From BOG-908 sp964242595 (GTDB taxonomy: Bacteria > Pseudomonadota > Alphaproteobacteria > Acetobacterales > Acetobacteraceae): DNA of 64,000 nt. The position numbers were made by a program, and so were the translations under genes. The notes below the pieces were generated by a model, which had not been told where the DNA came from, searched no databases, and saw nothing but the letters and a program-made list of their open reading frames with translations. Shown one piece after another: positions 1 through 8,657 of the stretch. Position 1 is the first letter of the stretch, and each line of letters opens with the position of its first letter. The stretch covers positions 12,702-76,701 of the forward strand of contig CAXTBC010000008.1 of assembly GCA_964242595.1 (NCBI GenBank). Direction: 5' to 3'.

Positions 1-1468
1 GCACCTGGGCCGCATCGCCGCCGGGCGGGACCTGGATGACGGCAACCTGCGGTTGAAGGTCACCGGCGACGGGCTGCAGGCGGCCGGCACCGGCGCCGTG
101 TCCGGTATTCCCGCCCGCCTGTCGCTGAACATGGATTTTCGCAACGGCGGTCCGGACCAGGTTCTGCAGCACGTGACCGCCGTGGGCACCGCATCAGTAG
201 CCCAGCTCCGGCGGGCCGGCCTGCCGGGAGCAGCCTTGAAGGTAATCACCGCCGGCCAGGCCGGGCTGAGCGTGGACTATGCCGGCCTGCGCAGCGGCAC
301 GGCGCTGCTGCAGATCGACACCAACCTGGGCCAGGCTGCGCTCAAGACGCCGCTCGGATGGTCGAAGGCAGCCGGCCAGCCGGCCACGCTCGGCGGGCAG
401 GTGACGCTGGATCACGGCAGGCTGGCCGCCGTGGACCACCTGCACGCCGATGGGCCGGGCCTGGCCATCGTCAGCCACACGCAGATCGTCGGTCCGGCGC
501 GCGCCTTGCTGCTCGACAGGCTGGAGATCGGCGGCACGCGCGCCACCGGCCGGATCGGCTTCCCCGCCACCCCGGGCGCCCCGGTAAGCCTCGCTCTGTC
601 GGGCCCGGCGCTCGACCTGTCCTCGGCGCTGGACGCACCGTCACCGCCCGCCCCGGCAACGCCGCCGTCCGAGCCGGCACCGGAGGCGCGCGGTCAGGCC
701 TGGGCGGCCACCCTGGCGTTCGGCGCAGTGACGCTCTCCCGCGGCAAAACCCTGGCGCCGTTCGACCTGGACGCTGCCGATGACGGCCTGCGCATCCTGC
801 ACGCCCATGTCCGCGCCGGTTCGCAAGGCGAACTGGCCGTCGACGTCACACCCGAACCCGGCGGCCGCAGCCTGGCCCTGTCCGCCGCCGATGCCGGCGC
901 CGCCCTGCACGCGCTGGGGGTGGCCGACAACCTGGCCGGCGGCAAGCTGGTGCTGGACGGGCGCTACGACGACACCAAGCCCGGCGCCCCGCTCGCCGGC
1001 ACCGCCACCCTCACCGGCTTCAACCTGCGCAACGCGCCGGCGATCGGCCGCCTGCTGCAGGAGATGACGCTGTACGGCGTGGCCGACGTGCTGCACGGCC
1101 CCGGGTTGCACTTCTCCAAGATGGTGGCCCCGTTCAGCTGGCACGACGGCGTGCTGGACCTGGCCAACGCGCGCGCCTTTTCCAACTCGCTGGGCATCAC
1201 CGCGCAGGGCGAGCTGGACCTGCGCCACCGGACGGCCGACATCACCGGCACCGTGGTGCCGGCCTACTTCTTCAATCAGTTGCTGGGCGACCTGCCGCTG
1301 GTGGGCCGGGTGTTCTCACCGGAGAAGGGCGGCGGGGTGTTTGCCGCGCGCTACTCCGTGCACGGACCGTTCGCGGCACCGAAAGTCGGGGTGAACCCGC
1401 TATCGGCGCTGACACCTGGGTTCCTGCGGGAGGGGTTCGGGTTGTTCACGCCGCGGCAGGCGAAGTAA
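1..1468 (+). CDS. AsmA-like C-terminal domain protein (5' end outside window)
   Basis: The reading frame is open from base 2 to the TAA at 1466-1468, so the gene starts upstream of the window and about 488 codons are visible. The sequence is rich in short beta-strand repeats with Gly/Asp turns. Near the end it has the pattern typical of large AsmA/YhdP-like envelope proteins: an amphipathic stretch around LLQEMTLYGVADVL, a repeat containing GELDLRHRTADITGTVVP, and a terminal GPFAAPKVGVNPLSAL segment. Such proteins are thought to bridge inner and outer membranes and take part in phospholipid transport or outer-membrane homeostasis. That role is family knowledge; only the domain resemblance is seen here. 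A Pro/Ala-rich linker lies about 200 residues into the visible part. The alternative is a generic DUF3971-type protein. Confidence 0.72.
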   Translation, partial: HLGRIAAGRDLDDGNLRLKVTGDGLQAAGTGAVSGIPARLSLNMDFRNGGPDQVLQHVTAVGTASVAQLRRAGLPGAALKVITAGQAGLSVDYAGLRSGTALLQIDTNLGQAALKTPLGWSKAAGQPATLGGQVTLDHGRLAAVDHLHADGPGLAIVSHTQIVGPARALLLDRLEIGGTRATGRIGFPATPGAPVSLALSGPALDLSSALDAPSPPAPATPPSEPAPEARGQAWAATLAFGAVTLSRGKTLAPFDLDAADDGLRILHAHVRAGSQGELAVDVTPEPGGRSLALSAADAGAALHALGVADNLAGGKLVLDGRYDDTKPGAPLAGTATLTGFNLRNAPAIGRLLQEMTLYGVADVLHGPGLHFSKMVAPFSWHDGVLDLANARAFSNSLGITAQGELDLRHRTADITGTVVPAYFFNQLLGDLPLVGRVFSPEKGGGVFAARYSVHGPFAAPKVGVNPLSALTPGFLREGFGLFTPRQAK

Positions 1469-1795
1469 TGCCGCGGTCTGACTCAAGGGGCAAGGATGGG
1501 GCTCGGTCCAACCCCGCTGAGCCTTTAGGCCCTAGAAGGTGTTATGTACTTCTGCATTACGTTGATTGTTCGCAACTTACTAAAAAAGACGATAAGCCAT
1601 AAACAGGTCGATAGTCGTCACTGTTGCTGCAGACCCAAAATTGTATATGCAACTTATACGACCAATTACCTCGCAAGCCAATCAAACGGAAATCAGCTTA
1701 CCTAAGACATAACTAAGTGGCTTGCACACCCGACGATGCTGACCGGCAACGTTTCAAGGTATAAACAACGATTCTTCCTAGACAAGAAGTCATTC
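1469..1795. other. intergenic region, no gene recognised
   Basis: This stretch between two convergent genes is clearly more AT-rich than its surroundings. It holds a degraded family B repeat at its left end, and I see no start codon followed by a credible reading frame. No convincing terminator hairpin with a T-tract was found. Confidence 0.5.
1484..1546. repeat. family B repeat, degraded fragment
   Basis: The block reading gatggggctcggtccaacc followed by ccgctgagcctttaggccct matches the core of family B (ggggctctgccccaaacccc then gctggggcctcgaggcccc) with several changes. Neither terminal inverted repeat is recognisable. Confidence 0.5.
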
Positions 1796-3124
1796 CTACC
1801 CGCCCGCCACCACCATCCCGTCTACCCTTACCGTCGGCGCGTCCGTGCCGCGCCGGAACCGCAGGTCGTTGGCGGGTTGTAACGCCATGAACATCTCGCC
1901 CAAATTGCCGGCGATGGTGATCTCGGCCACCGGCTCGGCCAGCGCCCCGTTGCGGATCATGAAGCCGGCGGCGCCGCGGCTGTAGTCGCCGGTCATGCCG
2001 TTCACGCCCATGCCGATCAGCTCCGTCACGTAGATGCCCAGCGCGATGTCGGCCATCAGCTCGGCCGCCGTCGGCTCGCCGGCCGCCATGTAGAGGTTGG
2101 TGGCCGACGGGCCGGGCGGGCCGCCGGTGCCGCGGCTGGCGTGGCCGGTGGTGTGCAGGCCGAGCTGCCGGGCGCTGCGGCCGTCAAGGATCCAGCTCGC
2201 CAGCACGCCGTCCTCCACCAGGGTCAGCGGGCGCGTGGGCACGCCCTCGCCGTCGAACGTGCCGGAGCGGCCGCCGCGCACCCGCAGCGGGTCGTCCTGC
2301 ACGTGCACGCCGGGACGGAACAGGCGCTGGCCCATGCGGTCCTTGAGGAAGCTGGTGCCGCGCGCCACCGCGCCGCCGTTGATGGCGCCCGAGAGGTGGC
2401 CTACCAGGCTGTTGGCCACCCGCGGGTCGAACACCACCGGCATCGTGGCGGTCTTCGGCCGCGTGGGGTTCAGACGCGCCACCGCCCGCTCGCCGGCGCT
2501 CTGGCCGATCGCGGCGGGGTCGTCCAGGTCGGCCAGATGCACCGTGCCGTGATGGTCGTAGTCGCGCTGCATGCCGGTGCCCTGACCGGCGATCACGCTG
2601 ACGGAATGCGAGTGGCTGCTGCGTACCGTGCTGCCGGCGAACCCGGCCGAGGTGGCCAGGTGGCGTTCGGTGCGGCCGAAGCCGGCGCTGCCGCCCTCCG
2701 AGTTGGCCACGCCCGCCACCGCCAGGGCCGCCGCCTCGGTCGCGTCGGCACGCGCGATCAGCGCCTCGGCGGTCGGCTCGGCCGGGTCCGCCAAGTCCAG
2801 GAACGCGGCGTCGGCGGGCGGCGCCGCCTCGGGCGACAGGTCGGCCAGCGCATCGTCCGGCACCAGGCGCGCCATCGCTACGGCGCGGTCCGCCAGCGTG
2901 GCGAACCGCGCCGGGTCCACGCTGCTGGCCGAGACGATGGCGCTCTTGGCGCCGCAGAACACGCGCAGGCCCAGGTCGCGCGACTCCGAACGCTCCAGCG
3001 TTTCCGTCTGGCCCAGGCGGCGTTCCACGCTGAGCGAGGTGCGGCTGACCAGGACGGCGTCGGCGCGGTCGGCGCCGGCCTTGCGTGCGGAGGCGAGAAG
3101 ATTCCGGAGAAGGTCTAGGCTCAT
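1796..3124 (-). CDS. pmbA: TldE/PmbA-family metalloprotease subunit
   Basis: The product is about 442 aa, the normal length for PmbA (TldE). TldD/TldE form a heteromeric protease that degrades unfolded peptides and matures some peptide antibiotics; the zinc site is in TldD, and TldE is the partner subunit. Recognisable features are the N-terminal block with LGLRVFCGAKSA, the central VVFDPRVANSLVGHLSGAI segment, and the C-terminal GDYSRGAAGFMIRNG block followed by EITIAGNLGEMF. I chose the ATG at 3124 because AGGA lies about 8 bases upstream and the protein then begins MSLDLLRNLL; an ATG six codons earlier is possible. No tldD is nearby. A family A repeat separates it from the upstream M16 gene. 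Confidence 0.9.
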   Translation of the reverse strand: MSLDLLRNLLASARKAGADRADAVLVSRTSLSVERRLGQTETLERSESRDLGLRVFCGAKSAIVSASSVDPARFATLADRAVAMARLVPDDALADLSPEAAPPADAAFLDLADPAEPTAEALIARADATEAAALAVAGVANSEGGSAGFGRTERHLATSAGFAGSTVRSSHSHSVSVIAGQGTGMQRDYDHHGTVHLADLDDPAAIGQSAGERAVARLNPTRPKTATMPVVFDPRVANSLVGHLSGAINGGAVARGTSFLKDRMGQRLFRPGVHVQDDPLRVRGGRSGTFDGEGVPTRPLTLVEDGVLASWILDGRSARQLGLHTTGHASRGTGGPPGPSATNLYMAAGEPTAAELMADIALGIYVTELIGMGVNGMTGDYSRGAAGFMIRNGALAEPVAEITIAGNLGEMFMALQPANDLRFRRGTDAPTVRVDGMVVAGG

Positions 3125-3139
3125 TTGAAACATCCTAAG

Positions 3140-3268
3140 CAAGGCCTTCTTTTTTGAAAAAAAGAAGCAAAAAACTTTTGTCCGTTGGGCGCGGCTCTAT
3201 CCGGACACACCCGACAGGGAGCAAAAGCTTTTTGGTTCTTTTTCTCGAAAAAGAACTGCTTTCTTTCT
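3140..3268. repeat. family A palindromic repeat, full copy
   Basis: Left arm: aaggccttctttttt/gaaaaaaagaag then caaaaaacttttg. Right arm: caaaagctttttggttc then tttttctcgaaaaagaac. The centre contains cccgacaggg. The copy fills almost the whole gap between pmbA and the M16 peptidase gene. Confidence 0.9.
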
Positions 3269-3269
3269 G

Positions 3270-4538
3270 TTAAGCCGCCAACCGCAACGTAATATCCGAC
3301 AGGCTAGGTACGCTCTCCGCCGGCCCCATCGCCGCGAGCGTCGGCGTGCCGCGAAAGATCCGGCGCGCCGCACGCGTGATGTCGCCCACCGTCACCGCCT
3401 CCAGCTTGGCCACCGTCTCGGCCGCCGGGATGATGCGCCCGAAGATCTGCATCTGCCGCGAGAGCTGCTCGCAGCGGCTGCCGGTGCTCTCCATGCTCAT
3501 CAGCAGGCTGGCCTTCACCTGCGCCTTGGCGCGGCGCAGCTCCGCCTCGTTGGCGTCCACCTGCACGCGCGCCAGCTCGCCCAGCGTGGCCGGGACCAGC
3601 TCGGCCGCCTCCGCCTCGCCGGTGCCGGCGTAGATGCCGAACAGCCCGGTCTCCATGAACGGGGCGGCGAACGAGTAGACCGAGTACACCAGCCCGCGCT
3701 TCTCGCGGATCTCCTGGAACAGGCGGGACGACATGCCGCCGCCCAGCAGGCCGGAGAGCAGCAGCACGGGGTAGTAGTCCGGGTCCGCGTAGCTGACGCC
3801 GGGGAAGCCCAGCACGATGTGCACCTGGTCCAGGTCGCGCGACTCGCGGAACTCGCCGCCGGCGTAGTGGCCGGGCACCAGTGGCGGCGGCATCTCGGCG
3901 GGCAGGTCGGCGAAGTGGCGGGCCACCAGGTCTACCACGCGGCCGTGCTCCAGCGCGCCGGCCGCCGCCACCACCACGTTGCCGGCAGCGTAATGCGCGC
4001 GCATGTAGCCGGCGATCTGGTCGCGCGTCATGCCCCGGATGATCTCCTCGGTGCCCAGCACCGGCCGCCCCATCGGCTGGCCGGGATAGGCTGTCTCCTG
4101 GAAATGGTCGAAGATGATGTCGTCCGGCGTGTCGTTCGCCTGGCCGATCTCCTGCAGGATCACGCCGCGCTCGCGCTCCACCTCCTCGGGGGCGAAGGTG
4201 GAGTGGGTCAGGATGTCGCCGATGATGTCGGCGCCCAAATCCAGGTCCTCCTTCAACATCTTCACGTAGTACGCGGTCTGCTCGCGCGCGGTGTAGGCGT
4301 TGATGTGCCCGCCCACGTTCTCCACCGCCTCGGCGATCTCGGCGGCGGTGCGGCGTTCGGTGCCCTTGAAAGCCATGTGCTCGAGAAAGTGGCTGACGCC
4401 GTTCTGCGCCGCCTCCTCGTTGCGCGTGCCGCTGGCCACGTAGGCGCCCAGCGAGATGGTCTCCACGCGGTCCATCCGTTCGGTCACCACCGTCAGGCCG
4501 CTGGGAAGCCGGGTCACTTGGATGGCGTCATCTGTCAT
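3270..4538 (-). CDS. M16 family zinc metallopeptidase (processing-peptidase type)
   Basis: This 422-aa protein has the inverted zinc motif HFLEH (His50, Glu53, His54) within HFLEHMAFKGT, followed by the conserved NAYTAREQTAYYVK segment and a downstream glutamate in the ERGVILQEI region. That is the usual M16B arrangement seen in mitochondrial processing peptidase beta and bacterial PqqL/YmxG-like enzymes. The C-terminal half carries the glycine-rich LLGGGMSSRLFQEIREKRGL signature of the family. No signal peptide is visible, so a cytoplasmic location is likely; the natural substrate is unknown. It overlaps the end of thrC by 4 bp (ATGA), so the two are translationally coupled; thrC-M16 adjacency is common in alphaproteobacteria. 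Confidence 0.93.
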   Translation of the reverse strand: MTDDAIQVTRLPSGLTVVTERMDRVETISLGAYVASGTRNEEAAQNGVSHFLEHMAFKGTERRTAAEIAEAVENVGGHINAYTAREQTAYYVKMLKEDLDLGADIIGDILTHSTFAPEEVERERGVILQEIGQANDTPDDIIFDHFQETAYPGQPMGRPVLGTEEIIRGMTRDQIAGYMRAHYAAGNVVVAAAGALEHGRVVDLVARHFADLPAEMPPPLVPGHYAGGEFRESRDLDQVHIVLGFPGVSYADPDYYPVLLLSGLLGGGMSSRLFQEIREKRGLVYSVYSFAAPFMETGLFGIYAGTGEAEAAELVPATLGELARVQVDANEAELRRAKAQVKASLLMSMESTGSRCEQLSRQMQIFGRIIPAAETVAKLEAVTVGDITRAARRIFRGTPTLAAMGPAESVPSLSDITLRLAA

Positions 4539-5935
4539 GGGTGGTTCCTTGAGACGAAGGCGCGGATGAAGGCCTGCACCTGGCCGAGCTGGTTTGGCGC
4601 GGAGGAGAAGCGTTCCTGGCGTTCATATAGGCCTGCCAGGTGCGCGGGCAGAGGGGGGCGGAGGCCGGTGGCCGCCTGCATGGCATCGGGGAACTTGGCC
4701 GGGTGGGCGGTGGCGGTGACGATCGTGGGAAGGTGCTGGCAGGGGTGGGCGCGGGCGGCGGCGATGCCGATGGCGGTGTGCGGGTCCGCCAGGTAGCCGC
4801 AGTGCGCGTGCAGGCGGGCGATCTCGGCGGTGGTGCCGGAATCGTCCAGCCGGAAGCCCTCGAACAGGGTACGGGCGCGGTGCCAGGCGGCCTCGGGCAC
4901 GTCCATGCGGCCGGTGGCGCGGAAGCCGGCCATGGTGGCGGCGGTCTGCGCCGCGTCGCGCCCCAGCAGTTCGAACAGCAGGCGCTCGAAGTTGCTGCTC
5001 ACGCCGATGTCCATGCTGGGCGACAGGCTGGGCTCGATGGGGCGGACGCTCATGTCCCGGCTGTGCAGGAACCGCGTCAGGATGTCGTTGCGGTTGCTCG
5101 CCACGATCAGGCGCGAGACGGGCAGGCCCATGCGGCGCGCCGCCCAGGCGGCCAGCACGTTGCCGAAATTGCCGGTGGGCACGGCGAAGGCCACCTCGCG
5201 CTCCGGCCCGCCCACCGCCAGCGCGCCGGCGACGTAGTAGGGGATCTGCGCCGCGATACGGGCGAAGTTGATGGAGTTCACCGCCGAGAGGTGCACGTCG
5301 TCGCGGAACGCCGCGTCGGCGAACATCGCTTTCACCAGGTCCTGGCAGTCGTCGAACGTGCCGTCGACGGCGATGTTGGCGACGTTGGGCGCGTCCACCG
5401 TGGTCATCTGCCGGCGCTGCACCTCGCTGGTGCGCCCGGCCGGGTGCAAAATGACGATGTCGATCGCCGCGCGGCCGCGGCACGCCTCGATGGCCGCCGA
5501 CCCGGTGTCGCCCGACGTGGCGCCCACGATGGTGATGCGCTGGCCGCGGGCGCGGAGCACGTGGTCGAACAGCCGGCCCAGCAACTGCATCGCCAGGTCC
5601 TTGAAGGCGAGCGTGGGGCCGTGGAACAGCTCGAGCGACCAGAGATGCGTCTCGAGCTGCACCAGCGGGACCACGGCGGGATGGCGGAACCCGGCATAGG
5701 CGTCGCGGCAGAAATCCTGCAGGGTGGCGAACGGGACCGCCTCGCCGACGAACGGCGCGACGACGCGGGCCGCCAGGTCGGCATAGGGCAGCCCGCGCAG
5801 CGCGCGCAGGTCGGCCGGCGAGAGATGCGGCCAGTCCTCGGGCATGTACAGCCCGCCATCCGGCGCCAGCCCCGCCAGCAGCACCCCGGCAAAATCCGTG
5901 TCGGGTGCCAGGCCCCTCGTCGAGACGTACCTCAA
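4535..5935 (-). CDS. thrC: threonine synthase
   Basis: The 466-aa product converts O-phospho-L-homoserine to threonine using pyridoxal phosphate. It starts with the family hallmark MRYVSTRG, has the PLP lysine at about Lys112 in GPTLAFKDLAMQ, the phosphate-binding GATSGDTGSAA loop, and the NSINFARIAAQIPYY segment typical of the long (bacterial/fungal) class of threonine synthases. The start codon is TTG at 5935, chosen because the conserved N-terminus begins there; the upstream ribosome binding site is weak. It is the first gene of a two-gene unit with the M16 peptidase. Confidence 0.95.
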   Translation of the reverse strand: MRYVSTRGLAPDTDFAGVLLAGLAPDGGLYMPEDWPHLSPADLRALRGLPYADLAARVVAPFVGEAVPFATLQDFCRDAYAGFRHPAVVPLVQLETHLWSLELFHGPTLAFKDLAMQLLGRLFDHVLRARGQRITIVGATSGDTGSAAIEACRGRAAIDIVILHPAGRTSEVQRRQMTTVDAPNVANIAVDGTFDDCQDLVKAMFADAAFRDDVHLSAVNSINFARIAAQIPYYVAGALAVGGPEREVAFAVPTGNFGNVLAAWAARRMGLPVSRLIVASNRNDILTRFLHSRDMSVRPIEPSLSPSMDIGVSSNFERLLFELLGRDAAQTAATMAGFRATGRMDVPEAAWHRARTLFEGFRLDDSGTTAEIARLHAHCGYLADPHTAIGIAAARAHPCQHLPTIVTATAHPAKFPDAMQAATGLRPPLPAHLAGLYERQERFSSAPNQLGQVQAFIRAFVSRNHP

Positions 5936-5994
5936 CTTGCAAGCCCGGCGGACAGGAGCGTTTTACCTTCCCTCTGCAAAGAAGCAGGCCTTCC

Positions 5995-6234
5995 CTACTC
6001 TTTGGCAACCACCTTGACGGGCGCGCGCGCGATCGACCTGATCGACGCCCGGGGCCGTCCGGAGGCCGCCCCGATCTCGCGATCCTGCGCCTCGATGAAC
6101 GCGCGGGCCGGCTCGTCGCCGTCCAGCCCGGAGAGCTCGGTATAGGGCACGCGGCGGTTGGAGCTCAGCGTGCCGTCCGTGTAGGTGACGTCGAAAGCCA
6201 CGAAACTGCTGAGGATCTTGCGCTTAGGCGGCAT
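5995..6234 (-). CDS. small conserved hypothetical protein
   Basis: The product is about 79 aa (82 if the ATG at 6243 is used). It begins MPPKRKILSSFVAFDVTY and contains DGTLSSNRRVPYTELSGLDG, followed by a charged, Pro/Arg-containing tail. No domain was recognised and no signal peptide or membrane segment is visible. It overlaps the 3' end of the preceding small gene by about 11 bases, suggesting co-expression. The beta-strand-like N-terminal half suggests a small folded domain, but the function is unknown. Confidence 0.6.
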   Translation of the reverse strand: MPPKRKILSSFVAFDVTYTDGTLSSNRRVPYTELSGLDGDEPARAFIEAQDREIGAASGRPRASIRSIARAPVKVVAKE

Positions 6235-6397
6235 CAGGCGCATCCGGCTGTTCGGCCGGGGCCTCGGGCAGCGGCGGCTCGCCGGCGGCGGCACGGCGCT
6301 TGGCTTCGGCCTTCTCCAGCCGCTTGGCTTCGGCCTTGGCTTCCTTGGCCCGTTCGCGCTCGGCGCGCTGGAAATTGTAGTTCGGTTTGAAGACCAT
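6224..6397 (-). CDS. small conserved charged protein, unknown function
   Basis: This 57-aa protein begins MVFKPNYNFQRAERERAKEA and continues as a highly charged Ala/Lys/Glu/Arg helix, then a Pro/Glu/Ala-rich tail. The N-terminal pattern is one I recognise from short hypothetical proteins in many alphaproteobacteria. The ATG at 6397 has GGAG six bases upstream; a GTG at 6409 is a less likely start. The helix is probably a single long amphipathic or coiled segment. It is followed by the overlapping 79-aa gene. No function is assigned. Confidence 0.7.
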   Translation of the reverse strand: MVFKPNYNFQRAERERAKEAKAEAKRLEKAEAKRRAAAGEPPLPEAPAEQPDAPDAA

Positions 6398-6555
6398 GGG
6401 GTTCTCCACTCAGGCGAAACTTGGGAGGGCGCGAGCGCCGGGTGGCGTTTATGGCAGAGTGCCGGCCACAGGGCCACTCCGCCGAGGCGTGCCAGCTGCC
6501 CGGCTCGGCACGAGCATGTTGATATCAGGGACGGATGGCAATCCGGATGCAGGAC

Positions 6556-6718
6556 AATACCAAAGGCCGGATGTTTGATTTACGAGCAAGCATGGGGCTC
6601 TGCCCCAAACCCCGCTGGGGCCTTGAGGCCCCAGACCCCCATCTACTCGGGATCTTTTACAAGCAGGTTTTAAGGACTTGTCCTTAGCGGGGTTTAGGGA
6701 AGAGTTCCTGGCCTTAAT
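6556..6718. repeat. family B repeat, copy missing the right terminus
   Basis: It begins with a variant terminal repeat (ataccaaaggccggatgttt) and continues into the core gcatggggctctgccccaaa, the ggggccttgaggcccc hairpin and the aaggacttgtcctta palindrome. It ends against the stop codon of the threonine aldolase gene. Confidence 0.85.
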
Positions 6719-7766
6719 GCGGCTTGCGGCCCATCTCTCGCGCCAACCCCACAAACCGCTTCACCTCAGCTTCTGTCGTCAGATAATTCGTTACCAGCCG
6801 CACCACCGGCAGCTCCTCGCCCGGAACCTGGATCCAGCGGTAGAACACCGCACCCTCGCCCTGCAACGCGCTGATCATCGCCTCAGGCATGGCTACGAAC
6901 AGCTCGTTGGCCTGCACCTCCTGGAGCAGCCGCACGCCCGGTATGGCGGCCAGGCCGGTGGCCAGCGCCTGGGCCATGGCGTTGGCGTGGCGGGCGTGGG
7001 CCAGCCACAGGTCACCTTCGAGGTAGCCGTTAAGCTGGGCCGAGAGGAAGCGCTGCTTGGACCACAGCTGCCCTGCCCGCTTGCGCCGGCGCTCGAAGCC
7101 CGCAGCCAGCGCCGGGTTGAAGAACACCACGGCCTCGGCGGCCAAGGCGCCGTTCTTGGTGGCGCCGAAGGAGAGCACGTCCACCCCGGCCTTCCAGGTG
7201 ACCTCGGCCGGCGTGCAGCCCAGCGTGGCGAGCGCGTTGGCGAAGCGCGCCCCGTCCATGTGCAGGTGCAGCCCGCGCGCCCGGCCGGCCTGCGCAACCT
7301 CGCCGACCTGGTCGGGGCTGTAGACAGTGCCCCACTCGGTGGCCTGGGTGATGCTGACGGCTTCGGGCAGCACATGGTGCACGCCGCCGTCCACCGCACG
7401 CGCCATGGCGGCCTCCACCTGCGCGCCGGTGATCCGGCCGGTATCCGAAGGCAGGGTCACCAGCTTGGCGCCACCCATGTAGAACTCCGGCGCGCCGCAC
7501 TCGTCGGTGGCGATGTGCGCCTCGTCATAGCACAGCACGGCGCCGTAGGGCCGCACGATGGCGGCCAGCGCGAGCGCGTTGGCCGCGGTGCCGGTGGCTA
7601 CGGGGAACACGGAAACTTCGGTCTCGAAGACGTCGTGCAGCAGGGCGGTCAGCCGAGCGGTGGCCGGGTCGGCGCCGTAGGAGGCGACGTTGCCGGTGTT
7701 GGCCTGCGCCAGTGCGGCCATCACCTCGGGGCAGACAGGGGCCGTGTTGTCGCTGGCGAAGTTCAT
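6714..7766 (-). CDS. ltaE: low-specificity L-threonine aldolase
   Basis: This 350-aa fold-type I PLP enzyme cleaves L-threonine or allo-threonine to glycine and acetaldehyde. It begins MNFASDNTAP, as is usual for beta-eliminating lyase/threonine aldolases. It has the substrate-binding HMDGARFANAL block (Asp171, Arg174) and the PLP lysine Lys204 in LSFGATKNGALAAEA. Although the frame is open further upstream, the ATG at 7766 is fixed by the conserved N-terminus and overlaps the dapB stop as ATGA. Its stop codon touches a family B repeat. Confidence 0.93.
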   Translation of the reverse strand: MNFASDNTAPVCPEVMAALAQANTGNVASYGADPATARLTALLHDVFETEVSVFPVATGTAANALALAAIVRPYGAVLCYDEAHIATDECGAPEFYMGGAKLVTLPSDTGRITGAQVEAAMARAVDGGVHHVLPEAVSITQATEWGTVYSPDQVGEVAQAGRARGLHLHMDGARFANALATLGCTPAEVTWKAGVDVLSFGATKNGALAAEAVVFFNPALAAGFERRRKRAGQLWSKQRFLSAQLNGYLEGDLWLAHARHANAMAQALATGLAAIPGVRLLQEVQANELFVAMPEAMISALQGEGAVFYRWIQVPGEELPVVRLVTNYLTTEAEVKRFVGLAREMGRKPH

Positions 7767-8599
7767 GCTGTTCTCGTCTCCTTGATAGACACGCCGGCCA
7801 GGCCGAGCACGTCCTCCATCCCGTAACGCCCGGGCGCCCGGCCACTTGTCCACAACGCAGCCTGCACGGCGCCGCGCGCGAACACGCGGCGGTCCAAGGC
7901 CTTGTGAGTCAGCATGATGTGTTCGGCCTCGCCGGCGAACAGCAGCGTGTGCTCGCCCACCACCTGGCCGCCCCGCAGGGCAGCGAAGCCCACCTCTCCG
8001 GCCGTGCGCGGGCCGGTCTGGCCGTGGCGCGCAGGGGCGGCAAGCAGCGCCTCGCCGCGGCCGTCGGCCACCGCCCGGGCCAGGGCCAGCGCGGTGCCTG
8101 AAGGCGCGTCCCGCTTGCCCCGGTGGTGCATCTCCAGCACCTCGGCATCGTAGGCGTCGCCAGGCAGGGCGGCCGCCAGCCGCCTGGCTACGTCCAGCAG
8201 CAGCGTGACGCCGGGCGAGAAGTTGGCCGCCCAGACGACTGGCACCTGACGCGACGCCGCCAGCACAGCCGCCTCTGCCGCCGCCGACAGGCCGGTGGTG
8301 CCCAGCACCCAGGCGCATCGCCGCCCGGCCAGGGCGTCGGCGTGATCCTCGGCGGTATTGGCGTGGGTGAAATCTACCATCACGTCACATGCCTCGGCCA
8401 GCGCGTCGGCCGTGGCGAACAGGCGCGCCGCCAAGCCGGGGACCGGGTGGCGGGCCAGGCCGCCCGCCAGCACGCAGCCGCACGCTGTCACCTCCTCGGC
8501 CACCAGCCGCCCCATGCGACCGCCCACCCCGGCAACCCCGATTCGCAAGGCACCCGTCCGTTGTGTCGACGCAACCGTTTTTTCATCACGTTGCAGCAC
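7763..8599 (-). CDS. dapB: 4-hydroxy-tetrahydrodipicolinate reductase
   Basis: The 278-aa product catalyses the NAD(P)H-dependent reduction step of lysine/diaminopimelate biosynthesis. The N-terminal Rossmann motif GVAGVGGRMGRLV lies near residues 21-33, the loop VDFTHANTAEDH follows, and the catalytic EMHHRGKRDAPSGTAL block carries the His pair and Lys of the family. About 15 extra residues precede the Rossmann strand, so the true start could be slightly downstream of 8599. It is translationally coupled to the threonine aldolase gene. Confidence 0.95.
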   Translation of the reverse strand: MLQRDEKTVASTQRTGALRIGVAGVGGRMGRLVAEEVTACGCVLAGGLARHPVPGLAARLFATADALAEACDVMVDFTHANTAEDHADALAGRRCAWVLGTTGLSAAAEAAVLAASRQVPVVWAANFSPGVTLLLDVARRLAAALPGDAYDAEVLEMHHRGKRDAPSGTALALARAVADGRGEALLAAPARHGQTGPRTAGEVGFAALRGGQVVGEHTLLFAGEAEHIMLTHKALDRRVFARGAVQAALWTSGRAPGRYGMEDVLGLAGVSIKETRTA

Positions 8600-8657
8600 C
8601 GATGACAGACCTCACGAAAGAGTGTATGTTCATATCCAAACCCGGTTGGAGTGCGAC

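Noticed and set aside
3140..3268. Family A repeats as CRISPR units
   Set aside because: They are single, widely spaced, palindromic copies between genes. There are no regularly spaced short repeats with unique spacers and no cas genes.
5975..6000. Possible further family A copy near gcaaagaagcaggccttcc
   Set aside because: Only a few bases match, and there is no second arm or hairpin.
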